A stretch of DNA of 64,000 nt from UBA4416 sp964543545 (lineage in GTDB: Bacteria; Bacteroidota; Bacteroidia; B-17B0; Aurantibacillaceae). Under the pieces are notes generated by a model. The model was not told the origin of the DNA and made no database searches. It saw only the letters and a list, made by a program, of their open reading frames with translations. This document shows positions 18,069 to 26,867 of this stretch, one piece after another. Position numbers and translations under genes: made by a program. The stretch is from contig CAZIYT010000001.1 of the NCBI GenBank assembly GCA_964543545.1, positions 1-64,000 of the forward strand. Direction: 5' to 3'. The first letter of the stretch is position 1. Each line of letters starts with the position of its first letter.

Positions 18069-18554
18069 GCGAAAAGAATTTGGTGAGCTTATCTACCAAA
18101 GATAGGAATAAATGGTATTAAGCCAAAGCAGAACTTTGTGAGCAGGTTTGCTTCAATTTATCATTTTGGGCGGCGGACTCCTATCTTAAGCTAAGCCTGC
18201 GTGAAGGATAGAACGAAAATCCTTTTTTGCTGTGTCTTTGCAAAAAAGATTGAAGTGATAGCCTGACCCTTCCGCCCGCCCTTGCGGAAGGGCACGCCCA
18301 AAAATTAAAATGGCAACCGAAATCTTCAATCAGCCTTTCCCGCTTTCACTCCTTAATTTCTTAACAGGCGCAATTCACGTAAAATCACGCGTCGCGACGT
18401 TTTCAACTTCTAATTAACATAAAAAAAGCTGTTTTCCAGCGGCTTACAGAAAGCCGAGCGCTGATTTGGTGAATTACCCGGCATTTTGTTAATAACCCGA
18501 CTTTAGTACGCCCCTAAGCCTTCGTATTTTTATGTGTTAAACAGAGCTATTTGA
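18069..18554. other. 486-bp intergenic region
   Basis: No gene is supported here. It holds two small inverted repeats: CTTTTTTGC/GCAAAAAAG at 18222-18230 and 18240-18248, and CCCTTCCGC/GCGGAAGGG at 18267-18275 and 18284-18292. Neither is followed by a clear T-run in the sense needed for termination. The right end carries the presumed promoter of the condensin operon. The divergent arrangement (protease minus, condensin plus) means both leaders lie in this stretch. Confidence 0.6.
18525..18532 (+). promoter_or_regulatory. Putative -7 box for the condensin operon
   Basis: TATTTTTA is a 7/8 match to TAnnTTTG, 22 bp upstream of the start at 18555. A TTTAG at 18502-18506 is the only -33-like partner, and its spacing is imperfect. 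Confidence 0.33.
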
Positions 18555-19781
18555 ATGAGTTTACAGGTCAATGTTAAAGATTTACTATCAAACCTCTACC
18601 ACAACCGTGGTATAGTTGAATTACTGTTCGGGCAGCGGGACCAGGTAACCGTGAATGAGCTCCTGGGCCGCGACGACATTACCGAGGAGCAGTACAAGAA
18701 GCTCATTTCCCTCGATATTTTATTTGAGTACGAGAACATCGTGAGCCTCAACGACTCCGTGGTGGCCATGTTCGAGGATTTTATGGAGATCGGCGAGGTA
18801 ACGCCGGGCTTCATCAACGATTACATCAACGAGCTGAAACGCCACATTGCGTTTTACCAGGAGGCCCGCGAAATGCGCTTCCTGCGTAGCATCAAGAAAT
18901 ACCTGAAGCGCATCAATGCCACGCTCACGCGCGAGATCATCAAGCTGCAAAAGAACGTGGATGATACCTACAAGAACGAAAGTAACTACCGCATCAAATT
19001 GCAGAAGCTGGAGGACTACAGGGAGAAGCGCGATACGATCATCGAGTTCATTAAGAAAACAACCGACATCGTGGACGAAACGAGAACCCTGTTCTCGATC
19101 ACCAACGACAGCGAATTGTTCGGCATTGTAACGGCCCTGAAAGCAAGCCTCATTGAGAACCTCGACTTCCTCATCGAGATCCAGACGGACATTACGGACT
19201 TCATCAACAAGATCCAGTTCCAGCTCGATGTGTACAAAAAAGCACAGCGCCTGAAGGAGGTGAAAGACCACGGCACCCTGCATTACAAAACCAATTTCCG
19301 CGAGATCATCGGCAACATCAACACGCTGAAGCACAACGGGCATAAGACACCGAAGACCAAGATCCCGATCGACTTCCTGTACAGCGACGATGGGCATGTG
19401 TTGTGCAAGCGGATTTCGGAGAAGTACAAAATTACGCGACTGATGGTACGCGGCCTGGCCGACAAAATGGCCGGCAACTTCAAGGACAAAGGCCTGGAGC
19501 AGCAAATCAAGCTGGATACGGAGAAACTGGTGGACCGCTTTCTGACACAGAGCAAACAGAATTTATTTGAGTACCTGATGGATTACAAATTTCCGAAGAT
19601 GATCGGGAATGTATCCTTTGAAGAGCGCTTATCGCTGTTTGTGGAGATTGCGATGGAGTACCAGACACAGCTGGATTTTAAATACCGGTTGCAGTACCAC
19701 GATTATACGGAGGGCGAAACGAAAAAAAGGCTGGGCTATACGCTCATTCTGCCGATGAAGGAAAAGGTTAAAAAGAAATAA
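18555..19781 (+). CDS. MksF-like (kleisin) subunit of a MukBEF-type condensin
   Basis: A 408-residue cytoplasmic, almost entirely helical protein. Residues 1-90 resemble a winged-helix head (VELLFGQRDQVTVNELL, EEQYKKLISLDILFEYEN). Residues about 90-260 form long helices with heptad character, and the C-terminal part (about 290-408) is a small mixed domain. In Mks/Wadjet condensins the first gene encodes the kleisin MksF/JetA, which bridges the SMC heads and binds MksE. I assign it from size, helical layout and being followed by MksE-like and SMC-like genes; sequence similarity itself is weak by eye. Codons are GC-rich at third positions, like the rest of the operon. Confidence 0.72.
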   Translation: MSLQVNVKDLLSNLYHNRGIVELLFGQRDQVTVNELLGRDDITEEQYKKLISLDILFEYENIVSLNDSVVAMFEDFMEIGEVTPGFINDYINELKRHIAFYQEAREMRFLRSIKKYLKRINATLTREIIKLQKNVDDTYKNESNYRIKLQKLEDYREKRDTIIEFIKKTTDIVDETRTLFSITNDSELFGIVTALKASLIENLDFLIEIQTDITDFINKIQFQLDVYKKAQRLKEVKDHGTLHYKTNFREIIGNINTLKHNGHKTPKTKIPIDFLYSDDGHVLCKRISEKYKITRLMVRGLADKMAGNFKDKGLEQQIKLDTEKLVDRFLTQSKQNLFEYLMDYKFPKMIGNVSFEERLSLFVEIAMEYQTQLDFKYRLQYHDYTEGETKKRLGYTLILPMKEKVKKK

Positions 19782-19786
19782 GATAC

Positions 19787-19854
19787 GAGTATTGAGATAT
19801 GAGTATTGAGACAGAGCAAGCAATCAGGGATTCAACAACTCTCTGATTCAACAA
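19787..19854. repeat. Spacer with two pairs of short direct repeats
   Basis: Between the mksF-like and mksE-like genes, GAGTATTGAGA occurs at 19787-19797 and 19801-19811, and GATTCAACAA at 19829-19838 and 19845-19854. The sequence is AT-rich, unlike the flanking genes, and looks like slipped-strand or decayed low-complexity DNA rather than a binding site. Confidence 0.55.
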
Positions 19855-19871
19855 ATCACTAATTAAAGACA

Positions 19872-20477
19872 ATGGAAGAATACAATTTCAATTTACCAAA
19901 ACAAACGCATGATATTTTTGCGGTGATGGCGCGTGGCGCCTTTATCTCCAGCAATGGAACGCGTGACGGCATGAACCGCCTCTATGATGTGATCAACAAC
20001 CCGGAGAATTTCGACAGGCTCCAGGCTTACTTCAACGTGATCCGCTACAACATCGAGCGCGGCAATAACTTTTTCTATTTTTCAAAACTGCACGAGCCGA
20101 ACAGCGAGATCGAAAAAAAACTGGAGCGTTTTGAGCGCTACATCGACATCATCGACCTCTTTGCGAGCATGGATAATAAGATCGGAATCGGAAGCCGCTT
20201 CCGCCCGGGTGAAATTGCCGAAGAGTGTAATGCCAACGTGCGCCTGAAACAAAAATTACAAAAAATTCCGCTGTACCGCTCGGAAACCCTGCACAACAAG
20301 GTGCGTGAGATCTGCGACCTGATGAGCCGCGATTCTTTCCTGGAGCTGGAAGACGAAAAAACGGAATCCTATAAAGTGCTCGACTCCTATACTTACCTGC
20401 TGGACATTATCAATTCGGTAGCGATATACGAGGAAAGCGGCAGCAGCGACGATACGCAGGGTTTGATTTACAACTAA
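19872..20477 (+). CDS. MksE-like subunit of a MukBEF-type condensin
   Basis: A 201-residue cytoplasmic helical protein. MksE/JetB proteins are about 200 residues with tandem winged helices and bind the kleisin. The segment with FDRLQAYFNVIRYNIERGNNFFYFSKLHEPN (about 48-78, read in parts) matches the family's pattern of a helix followed by an aromatic FYF strand. The C-terminal about 25 residues are acidic and Ser/Asp-rich. It sits 90 bp after the kleisin-like gene and 72 bp before the exported protein gene. Confidence 0.7.
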   Translation: MEEYNFNLPKQTHDIFAVMARGAFISSNGTRDGMNRLYDVINNPENFDRLQAYFNVIRYNIERGNNFFYFSKLHEPNSEIEKKLERFERYIDIIDLFASMDNKIGIGSRFRPGEIAEECNANVRLKQKLQKIPLYRSETLHNKVREICDLMSRDSFLELEDEKTESYKVLDSYTYLLDIINSVAIYEESGSSDDTQGLIYN

Positions 20478-20549
20478 GCTTTTTATTTTCTGACCGGATA
20501 CTTTTTAAGAAATCAATAACTATTTGTCTAACCCAATAAAGCTAAATTT

Positions 20550-21563
20550 ATGATATCGAAAACTTTACTTTTTATAGTTATTCTTGCCATTGGCAAGCGC
20601 GTGTATTCGCAGGCCAAATACACTGCTGTAAGCTCAACGGATTTTCTGACCTTTCATGAAACGGTTTCTTCGGCGGAGCGTATGTACAAGCACGATTCCC
20701 TGTTGCAGGCTTATGCGAAGTACGACATTGCCTTCAGCGGCTACAAGGGCACGATAAACCCGACGCACTACTTCAAAGCCACCATGTGCGCACAACGGAT
20801 CAAAGAAGAATATAAGGCCCTCAACTGGCTGGAGAAAGCCATTACCAACGGCTACGATATTGACACCACGAAGGATGTGATTGTCTTCAATAACCAGAAC
20901 ACCAAGAAAGAGTATAAGGCAAATAAGCCGCAATGGGAAAAGGCCAAGGAGGCCGGGCGTAACTATGAATGGGAAGGGCAGTTGTATTCCACCATCGATG
21001 CCAACAAAAAATACAATACGGGCACTTACAAAGCAGCAACAGAGTACTGCACCGCTTGCCTGAAAAATCCGAAATGCAACAAAACCCTGCCGGAATATAC
21101 CTCTAAATACCGCCTGGTAAAAGAAAAAATGAAAGCGGATTCCATCACCGCTGCCACGCTGATCTCGAACATTCAGAAATACGGCTTCCCGAATATGAAA
21201 ATCGTGGATAAAGGCGCCTGCGACATTGCCCGTAATATTTTACTGAACTACGATTACGATAAACGCAACGAGCGCCTGAACGATATGCTCTCCAAAGCCC
21301 TGATGAACGGCGAGATCTCTCCGTCGTTTTATGCGCAGGTGGTAGACCGCCGGAACCTGTACAACGGTGCGCCGCCTGAGTTTTATGAGCCGGTGCTGGG
21401 TTACGAAAAACTGACACCGAAAGACTTTGCTCCTGCCAACCTCAAGCGTAAAAGCATTGGCCTGTACCCGGTGATGGTACCGAAGGCGACTGACCTGAAA
21501 GGACTGAACCTGAGCGATCCGAACGTGCTCAACAAATACTACGGAAGCCTCTACGATTATTGA
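20550..21563 (+). CDS. Exported TPR-like/DUF6624-like protein within the condensin operon
   Basis: A 337-residue protein with an N-terminal signal peptide (hydrophobic 5-15, then RVYSQA), so it should be periplasmic or surface-exposed. Residues about 38-100 form TPR-like helices (SLLQAYAKYDIAFSGY, YKALNWLEKAITNGYD). A cysteine-containing middle (C167, C170, C176) follows. Residues about 203-285 resemble DUF6624: LISNIQKYGFPN, an alpha-helical stretch, then GEISPSFYAQVVDRRNLYNG, where that family has an AxLxDR signature. It lies between mksE-like and mksB-like genes in the same direction with 72- and 63-bp spacers. That is unexpected for a condensin operon; whether it is functionally linked is unknown. 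Confidence 0.75.
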   Translation: MISKTLLFIVILAIGKRVYSQAKYTAVSSTDFLTFHETVSSAERMYKHDSLLQAYAKYDIAFSGYKGTINPTHYFKATMCAQRIKEEYKALNWLEKAITNGYDIDTTKDVIVFNNQNTKKEYKANKPQWEKAKEAGRNYEWEGQLYSTIDANKKYNTGTYKAATEYCTACLKNPKCNKTLPEYTSKYRLVKEKMKADSITAATLISNIQKYGFPNMKIVDKGACDIARNILLNYDYDKRNERLNDMLSKALMNGEISPSFYAQVVDRRNLYNGAPPEFYEPVLGYEKLTPKDFAPANLKRKSIGLYPVMVPKATDLKGLNLSDPNVLNKYYGSLYDY

Positions 21564-21626
21564 TCGTAGTGCCCCGGACGACAAACGAACAATTAAAGAA
21601 AGCGCCGCCTGAGCGGCATATAAGAA

Positions 21627-24600
21627 ATGGAAAACGTAAGAATTTTAAACAGAATTGTAGAGATCAATGTCGCGAATGTGAAATACGCGGATATTGAATT
21701 AAGTGGGAATACCTGTTTCGTAGGGACGAACAACTTCGGAAAGACATCGTTGCAAAGGGCGATCCTGTTCTTTTACAGCGCCAACAGCCGTGGCCTGGGG
21801 ATCTCGGCTTCCCAAAAGCCTTTTGAGGAGCACTACTTCCGTTATGAGAACTCCTACCTGATCTATGAGATCAGCACGGAGGAAAAGCCTTTCTTTGTGA
21901 TTGTGTACCGCCATAACAAGCTGGTGTTCCGCTTTGTGGACGCGGCTTACAACCCGGATTTTTTCTTCAACGAGAACGACGAGGCCCTCAAGATCAAAGA
22001 AGTGATCGCAGGCTTCGACAAGCGCGGGATTTTTATTTCCAACCAGATCGATACCTTCGAGCGCTACCGTAATATCCTTTACGGAACGGAAACCGACAAG
22101 CAGCTCTCCAAATTCCATATCCTGAAAGGGAATGAGAAATACCAAAACATTCCGAAATCGATCACGAATGTATTCTTAAGCTCCAAGAGCAGCATCGATA
22201 GCCGCTTCATCAAGGATTTCATTGCGAACTCTTTAACGACAGAGAACAGCTCTATCAAGCTGGAGCAGGTAGAGCGCCAGCTGCGCCAGTTCAACGAGAA
22301 GTATTCGGATATTGAAACGTACCTGAAAAAAGAATCGCAGCAGCTCATCGAGTTCATCGATAAAAAATATGACCAGGTGCACATGCTGAAAGGCGCGCAG
22401 ATGGAGATGGCCGACAAGCTGGGAAGCAGCCTGCGCTATGCGGAGACACAGAACGAAGCGGTGATCAAAGCGGCGAAGGAAAAAGAGGAAGAGCTTGACA
22501 AACTGGCGGAAGCCAACGAGGAGCAAAAGACTGCGCTCGAAGAAAAACAAAAGGATGTGCGTGAGGAGATCGGTTATTATGACCGGACAATCCGCGATGC
22601 GAACAAAAAATTAAAAGAGTACAAGGAGAAAAATATCGAGCAGGCGGTTGAGAAAAACTCGGAGCGTGAGAAGCTGCAGGTAGACCTGAACATTGCACGC
22701 CGCGAGTATGAATCGTTGACCTCCAATGTGCAGAACATCGAGATGAAGTATTCGTCCCTGATCGAGCAGTTGCGCAACGATAAAACGGCTTACATCAACA
22801 AGATCAACTCCAGGACCGGCGAGATCTTCAACCATTACAACGAGCTGCAGTTATTACAGAAGAACGAGTTCTCGAAAAAGGATGCGGAGCTCAAGCAAAA
22901 GCGTGAAGATGCCTTAGTGAACCTGAATGCTGAAGTGACATCCAAACAAATTGAGTTCAACGAGCTGAAAGCGGAGGAAAAAGTGATCCGCAACACGCGC
23001 TTCTACGAAACAGAGATCAAAGCGCAGGAAACGGAGCTGGCAGAGCTGCGGGCCATCAACTACAAAAATAAATCGGAGCGCGCCATCAAAACCAACCTGG
23101 TTCAAACGAACCAGAAGGAGTGGGAAAACCTGGAGCAAAAATTAAAGTCGTCTTTATCCAACCAGATCCAGAAAACGAATAACGAGATCATTCGCATCAA
23201 AGCGGAGATCAAAGCCATTGAGGATAAGCTGAACGTGCAGCACGACGCCTTCTACGGCTACCTGGAGAAAAACGTGAAAGACTGGCATACAACCATCGGC
23301 AAGGTGGTGAACGAGGAGCTATTGTTCCGCACCGACCTGAATCCAACGAAAGTGGAAGGCGCCATCGCTTCATTCTATGGCCTCGACTTAAAGCTGGATG
23401 AAGTAAATGTGGTTTCAAAAACGATTGAGGAATACCAGTTTGAGAAGAATGAGCGCCTGGCGATGATCCGTGACCTGGAAGATGCGATGAACCAGTTCCA
23501 GGCTGCCAACAACGAAGAGAAAATGGGAGCTGCCGATAAATTCGGGAAGCAGCTGGGCGAATTGAAGGAAGACCTGAAAGTATTGAACTACTCGCTGGAA
23601 CTTGCCGACAAGCGTGAGAAAAAACTGATCCTCGAAATCGAAGACTGGAAGCAGCGTGCGAGCTCGGAGATCGAAGAATCCCTGACGGGCAATAAGCAAA
23701 AAGTGAACCTGATCGAAGAGGAACTGGCGATCTTAAACAAAAAGAAAAACAACATCCTCAACGATTTCAATACCCAGCTCGATAAGCTGAAAGCCTTTAA
23801 CGACGAGCGTTTGGCCGACCTGAAAGGCAGGCAGGAAACCGAGATCAACGAGCTGGAAGTGGAAAAGAAAAACCAGGTGAAGGAATACGAGGAGAAGGAA
23901 GCCAGCTTAAGCAACGAAAAGGAATCGAACTTCAAGGAAAAAGGGGTTGACAGCAAGGAGATCAAAAAGATCGATGCCCGCATCAAGGAATTGCAGGAGG
24001 CGCTGAAAGAGATCGAGCAGTATTCGCAGATCGTAAGCGATTACTTAAAAGACAAACGCGAGATTTTTGATAAACTGCCGGACCTGATCCAGAAAAAAGA
24101 GGAGTACGTGAAAACGGCCAACGACCTGAGCGCGGAGCTGGAAGAGATCGGCCGCAAATACAATGTGCGCCGCATGGAGCTGAACAAGCAGAAGCGCGCA
24201 CTGGAAGAAGAGCTGATCGAGTTCAACAACGGGATCAACTACTTCACCAAGAACTTCCGCGAAACGCCTGTGTTCAACAAATATGCAGACATTATTGAAA
24301 GAGCCGAACCGAAGAAAACCAATTACAGCGTGATGGACCTGTGTACGCAGCTCCTGAAGAACGATTCGCACTTCAACGAGGAGTACGGCGCCTTCCAGCG
24401 TTATGTGAATGAGTTTGCCGGCAAGTTCCGCCTCGATAACCACTTTAACTTTACCATCCGCAACGACGCCACACAAGGCGAATACGAGCGCTTTGCACAA
24501 AACCTGCGCTCCTTTATCAACGAGAACAAGATCGAATTATCGATTGCGGAAACGGCCACGCAGATTGGCCTGGTAACCGACAGTATCGCCACCAAAGTAA

Positions 24601-25310
24601 AAGAGCTGAGCGGGCAGAAAGACAAGATCCAGCACATCATTACCCTGATTGCGGAAGACTTTAAGAAAGCGGAGTTCGAGGAATCAAAACTGATCGAGTT
24701 CATCAAGATCCGCCTGGAAGATTCGGATAATAAAGTATACAAGCTCTTAAAACGCATCCAGGAATTCCGCGAAGAGAACGGCCTGGTATACAACGAAGGC
24801 TTGTTCAATACCGATTTTGCGACCCATAAGAACCGCGAGATCAGCACCCGTGCCGTGAAATTGCTGGATCAGCTGCGTACTGCCATCAAAGAGCAGGAGC
24901 AGGAAGAGATCCGCTTACAGGATCTGTTCGAATTGCGCTTCAACATCAAGGAAGGTATGAACGAAACGGGCTGGACGCACAAAATCGACAGCATCGGCAG
25001 TACGGGAACGGATATCCTCGTGAAAGCGATCATTTATATTACGCTGCTGCACGTGTTCATCAAAGAATCGTCGCACCGCGGAAGTACGGATTTCAAAGTG
25101 CACTGTATCATTGACGAAGTTGGGCAGATCTCGGCTCACTACCTGAGGGAGCTGCTGCGCTTTGCGAAGAACCGGAATATTATGATGATTAACGGCTTAC
25201 CGAACAAATCCGGACTGGAGGCGCATTACAAGTTCACCTACCAGTTCAGAAGAGAGGAAAACAACAATGTCCGCATCTTCCCGAGCATCGTGACGGAAGT
25301 GGAGGCTTAA
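21627..25310 (+). CDS. MksB-like SMC ATPase of a MukBEF-type condensin
   Basis: A 1227-residue SMC-like ATPase. Walker A is GTNNFGKT (33-40). Long coiled-coil arms run from about 205 to 535 and from about 600 to 980, around a hinge-like globular segment at about 540-592 (YGYLEKNVKDWHTTIGKVV ... FYGLDLKL). The ABC signature-like STGTDILVKA is at 1125-1134 and Walker B HCIIDE at 1159-1164, with Glu1164 as the likely catalytic base. This is the MksB/JetC layout: ATP-driven head closure powers DNA loop extrusion. No TOPRIM nuclease gene (MksG/JetD) follows; a terminator lies at 25330-25358. Chromosome organisation is therefore more likely than plasmid defence. Confidence 0.88.
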   Translation: MENVRILNRIVEINVANVKYADIELSGNTCFVGTNNFGKTSLQRAILFFYSANSRGLGISASQKPFEEHYFRYENSYLIYEISTEEKPFFVIVYRHNKLVFRFVDAAYNPDFFFNENDEALKIKEVIAGFDKRGIFISNQIDTFERYRNILYGTETDKQLSKFHILKGNEKYQNIPKSITNVFLSSKSSIDSRFIKDFIANSLTTENSSIKLEQVERQLRQFNEKYSDIETYLKKESQQLIEFIDKKYDQVHMLKGAQMEMADKLGSSLRYAETQNEAVIKAAKEKEEELDKLAEANEEQKTALEEKQKDVREEIGYYDRTIRDANKKLKEYKEKNIEQAVEKNSEREKLQVDLNIARREYESLTSNVQNIEMKYSSLIEQLRNDKTAYINKINSRTGEIFNHYNELQLLQKNEFSKKDAELKQKREDALVNLNAEVTSKQIEFNELKAEEKVIRNTRFYETEIKAQETELAELRAINYKNKSERAIKTNLVQTNQKEWENLEQKLKSSLSNQIQKTNNEIIRIKAEIKAIEDKLNVQHDAFYGYLEKNVKDWHTTIGKVVNEELLFRTDLNPTKVEGAIASFYGLDLKLDEVNVVSKTIEEYQFEKNERLAMIRDLEDAMNQFQAANNEEKMGAADKFGKQLGELKEDLKVLNYSLELADKREKKLILEIEDWKQRASSEIEESLTGNKQKVNLIEEELAILNKKKNNILNDFNTQLDKLKAFNDERLADLKGRQETEINELEVEKKNQVKEYEEKEASLSNEKESNFKEKGVDSKEIKKIDARIKELQEALKEIEQYSQIVSDYLKDKREIFDKLPDLIQKKEEYVKTANDLSAELEEIGRKYNVRRMELNKQKRALEEELIEFNNGINYFTKNFRETPVFNKYADIIERAEPKKTNYSVMDLCTQLLKNDSHFNEEYGAFQRYVNEFAGKFRLDNHFNFTIRNDATQGEYERFAQNLRSFINENKIELSIAETATQIGLVTDSIATKVKELSGQKDKIQHIITLIAEDFKKAEFEESKLIEFIKIRLEDSDNKVYKLLKRIQEFREENGLVYNEGLFNTDFATHKNREISTRAVKLLDQLRTAIKEQEQEEIRLQDLFELRFNIKEGMNETGWTHKIDSIGSTGTDILVKAIIYITLLHVFIKESSHRGSTDFKVHCIIDEVGQISAHYLRELLRFAKNRNIMMINGLPNKSGLEAHYKFTYQFRREENNNVRIFPSIVTEVEA

Positions 25311-25329
25311 TATTTTGATATGATCATGG

Positions 25330-25358
25330 AACGTCCCGCAGATTTGTGGGACGTTTTT
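25330..25358 (+). terminator. Intrinsic terminator of the condensin operon
   Basis: Stem AACGTCCCGCA / TGTGGGACGTT (one G-T pair) around a GATT loop, followed by a T-rich tail, 20 bp after the mksB-like stop. Confidence 0.8.
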
Positions 25359-25613
25359 ATTTTGTATGAGTAAAGAGATTTTCTCATGTTATGTAAATCC
25401 GATAACGCTGATTCACTCAGTAAAAAATAGAGACAAACATGGCTTTTTGATCTCCTAATATCAGGGACTGCCTGTTTGATATGAAAAAGATGACTAGCTT
25501 TGTTTTACAGACTGATTAGCGCAGGGATCTTCGGAATTGTACGTATCTGGCAGTGTGCTCATAGAAAGGAAGCTGAGTCTTAAATGATTTATACAAATTA
25601 AAAACAATGGAAT
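25359..25613. other. Intergenic region, nothing recognised
   Basis: Together with the terminator this forms a 303-bp gene-free stretch. It is AT-rich; no repeat, RNA gene or convincing promoter was found. Confidence 0.5.
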
Positions 25614-26300
25614 ATGACACATTTTTGGAGAGTATGTCTGCTCATATGCACTATAACGACAAGCTCGTTATCAGGACAACAAAAAACAAAAATCATCAAA
25701 GAGCCAGGCTTAAAGCATTTTCTGGACAAAGATTATTCAGATACACTTTATACATACCTGGACGAGCATAGCCGGAAAATGGATCACAATTCTTTCTGGA
25801 TAAAGCAAAGCTCGGAAATGTATGCCCTGCGCATCATTTCCGAGAAGGGAAAGCAAACCATCAAGCAATTAGAGCCTCGAACTCATCACAAGCTGATCGG
25901 AACCAAAATCAATTTCGATTCATTGGATTATAGCCTTATTGGAAAGACAGCCAACGATTATAAAGGCAAAAAAGTAGCTTTGATAAGCTTTTGGGGAGGT
26001 TGTTCTGGCTGCCTCATGCTGGATGAAGACATCAAACCTCTTGAAAAAAAATACCCGGATATTGTATTTGTTCATACGACCATGGCGTGGAAAAGCCTGC
26101 CTGCTTATAAAGAAAAACATCATATCGGTGATATTATTTTATTGCCCGAAAGATTTGATCCGGCCTTTTTAAAAGCCTTCGCTTCCGCCGCTCCTATGGT
26201 CTTTTTCATTAATGAACAATCCGAAATCATGGAAATCCAGGTAGGCGCCAGGCATGACTTCATTATGAAAGCTTATGATGAGAAGCTGCAGAGACTTTAG
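25614..26300 (+). CDS. Exported thioredoxin-like protein (TlpA/redoxin type)
   Basis: A 228-residue protein with a signal peptide (to about residue 21, SLSGQQ). Residues about 112-228 form a thioredoxin fold: IGKTANDYKGKKVALISFWGGCSGC with active-site Cys-Ser-Gly-Cys, then LEKKYPDIVFVHTTMAW, and a cis-Pro-like AAPMVFFI segment. The CSGC differs from the usual TlpA CPxC by lacking the Pro. It likely works as a periplasmic thiol-disulfide reductase; partner unknown. The region is more AT-rich than the condensin operon before it. Confidence 0.82.
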   Translation: MTHFWRVCLLICTITTSSLSGQQKTKIIKEPGLKHFLDKDYSDTLYTYLDEHSRKMDHNSFWIKQSSEMYALRIISEKGKQTIKQLEPRTHHKLIGTKINFDSLDYSLIGKTANDYKGKKVALISFWGGCSGCLMLDEDIKPLEKKYPDIVFVHTTMAWKSLPAYKEKHHIGDIILLPERFDPAFLKAFASAAPMVFFINEQSEIMEIQVGARHDFIMKAYDEKLQRL

Positions 26301-26432
26301 AAAGATACTCCCTTCCCCAAACTATTCATTGTAATTATCCGGAACGCCCTGACTGTCTACGGGACGTTTTATGATGGCCGAAGCTGTAGCATAAGTACCT
26401 GATAGCCTGTAAAACGGATAGCAACATAGCTA

Positions 26433-26463
26433 TTGGTGATTTTAAGTCAAAGTGGTATCTTTA
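26433..26463 (+). promoter_or_regulatory. Bacteroidota-type promoter for the DUF2200 gene cluster
   Basis: TTG at 26433-26435, 20 bp, then TATCTTTA at 26456-26463 (7/8 match to TAnnTTTG). The start codon at 26494 is 30 bp further. This spacing supports the internal ATG at 26494 over the earlier in-frame ATG at 26452, which lies inside the promoter. Confidence 0.5.
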
Positions 26464-26493
26464 TTCATACATCATTCATGTAACAACAACATC

Positions 26494-26844
26494 ATGAACA
26501 AAGAAAGAATCTATAGACTATTGTTCTCCAGCGTCTATCCTTTATACATCCAGAAAGCAGAGAAAAAGGGACGCAGCAAGGAAGAAGTGGATACCATCAT
26601 TTTCTGGCTGACAGGTTACAATGCAAAGACCTTGCAACAGCAAATTGACCGGAAGACTGATTTTGAAACTTTTTTCGCGGAAGCCCCGCAGATGAATGCG
26701 AATGCCAAAAAAATTACCGGTGTGATTTGCGGCTATCGCGTCGAAGAGATCGAAGATCCTGTTATTCAGAAGATGCGCTACCTGGATAAGCTGATTGATG
26801 AGCTGGCAAAAGGGAAGGCCATGGAAAAGATTTTAAGAAGTTAA
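26494..26844 (+). CDS. DUF2200 family protein
   Basis: A 116-residue cytoplasmic protein that closely fits DUF2200: it begins MNKERIYRLLFSSVYPLY, then IIFWLTGYN, DFETFFAEAPQMN, GVICGYRVEEIEDP and ends LIDELAKGKAMEKILR. The role is unknown. The frame is open from 26452, but 26494 matches the family start and leaves room for the promoter. It is the first of three small, closely spaced plus-strand genes (to 27625). Confidence 0.9.
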   Translation: MNKERIYRLLFSSVYPLYIQKAEKKGRSKEEVDTIIFWLTGYNAKTLQQQIDRKTDFETFFAEAPQMNANAKKITGVICGYRVEEIEDPVIQKMRYLDKLIDELAKGKAMEKILRS

Positions 26845-26867
26845 GCGAACGCCAAACCCGTAGAAAC

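Noticed and set aside
18720..19505. 261-residue open frame on the minus strand
   Set aside because: Antisense to the kleisin-like gene; it reflects GC-rich codon third positions in the sense gene, not a real protein.
18555..25310. Complete Wadjet anti-plasmid system
   Set aside because: No JetD/MksG TOPRIM nuclease gene is present next to the three condensin genes, and a terminator closes the operon.
26341..26372. Terminator-like AACGCCC ... GGGACGTTTT after the thioredoxin-like gene
   Set aside because: It resembles the condensin terminator but has a central mismatch; too weak to list.
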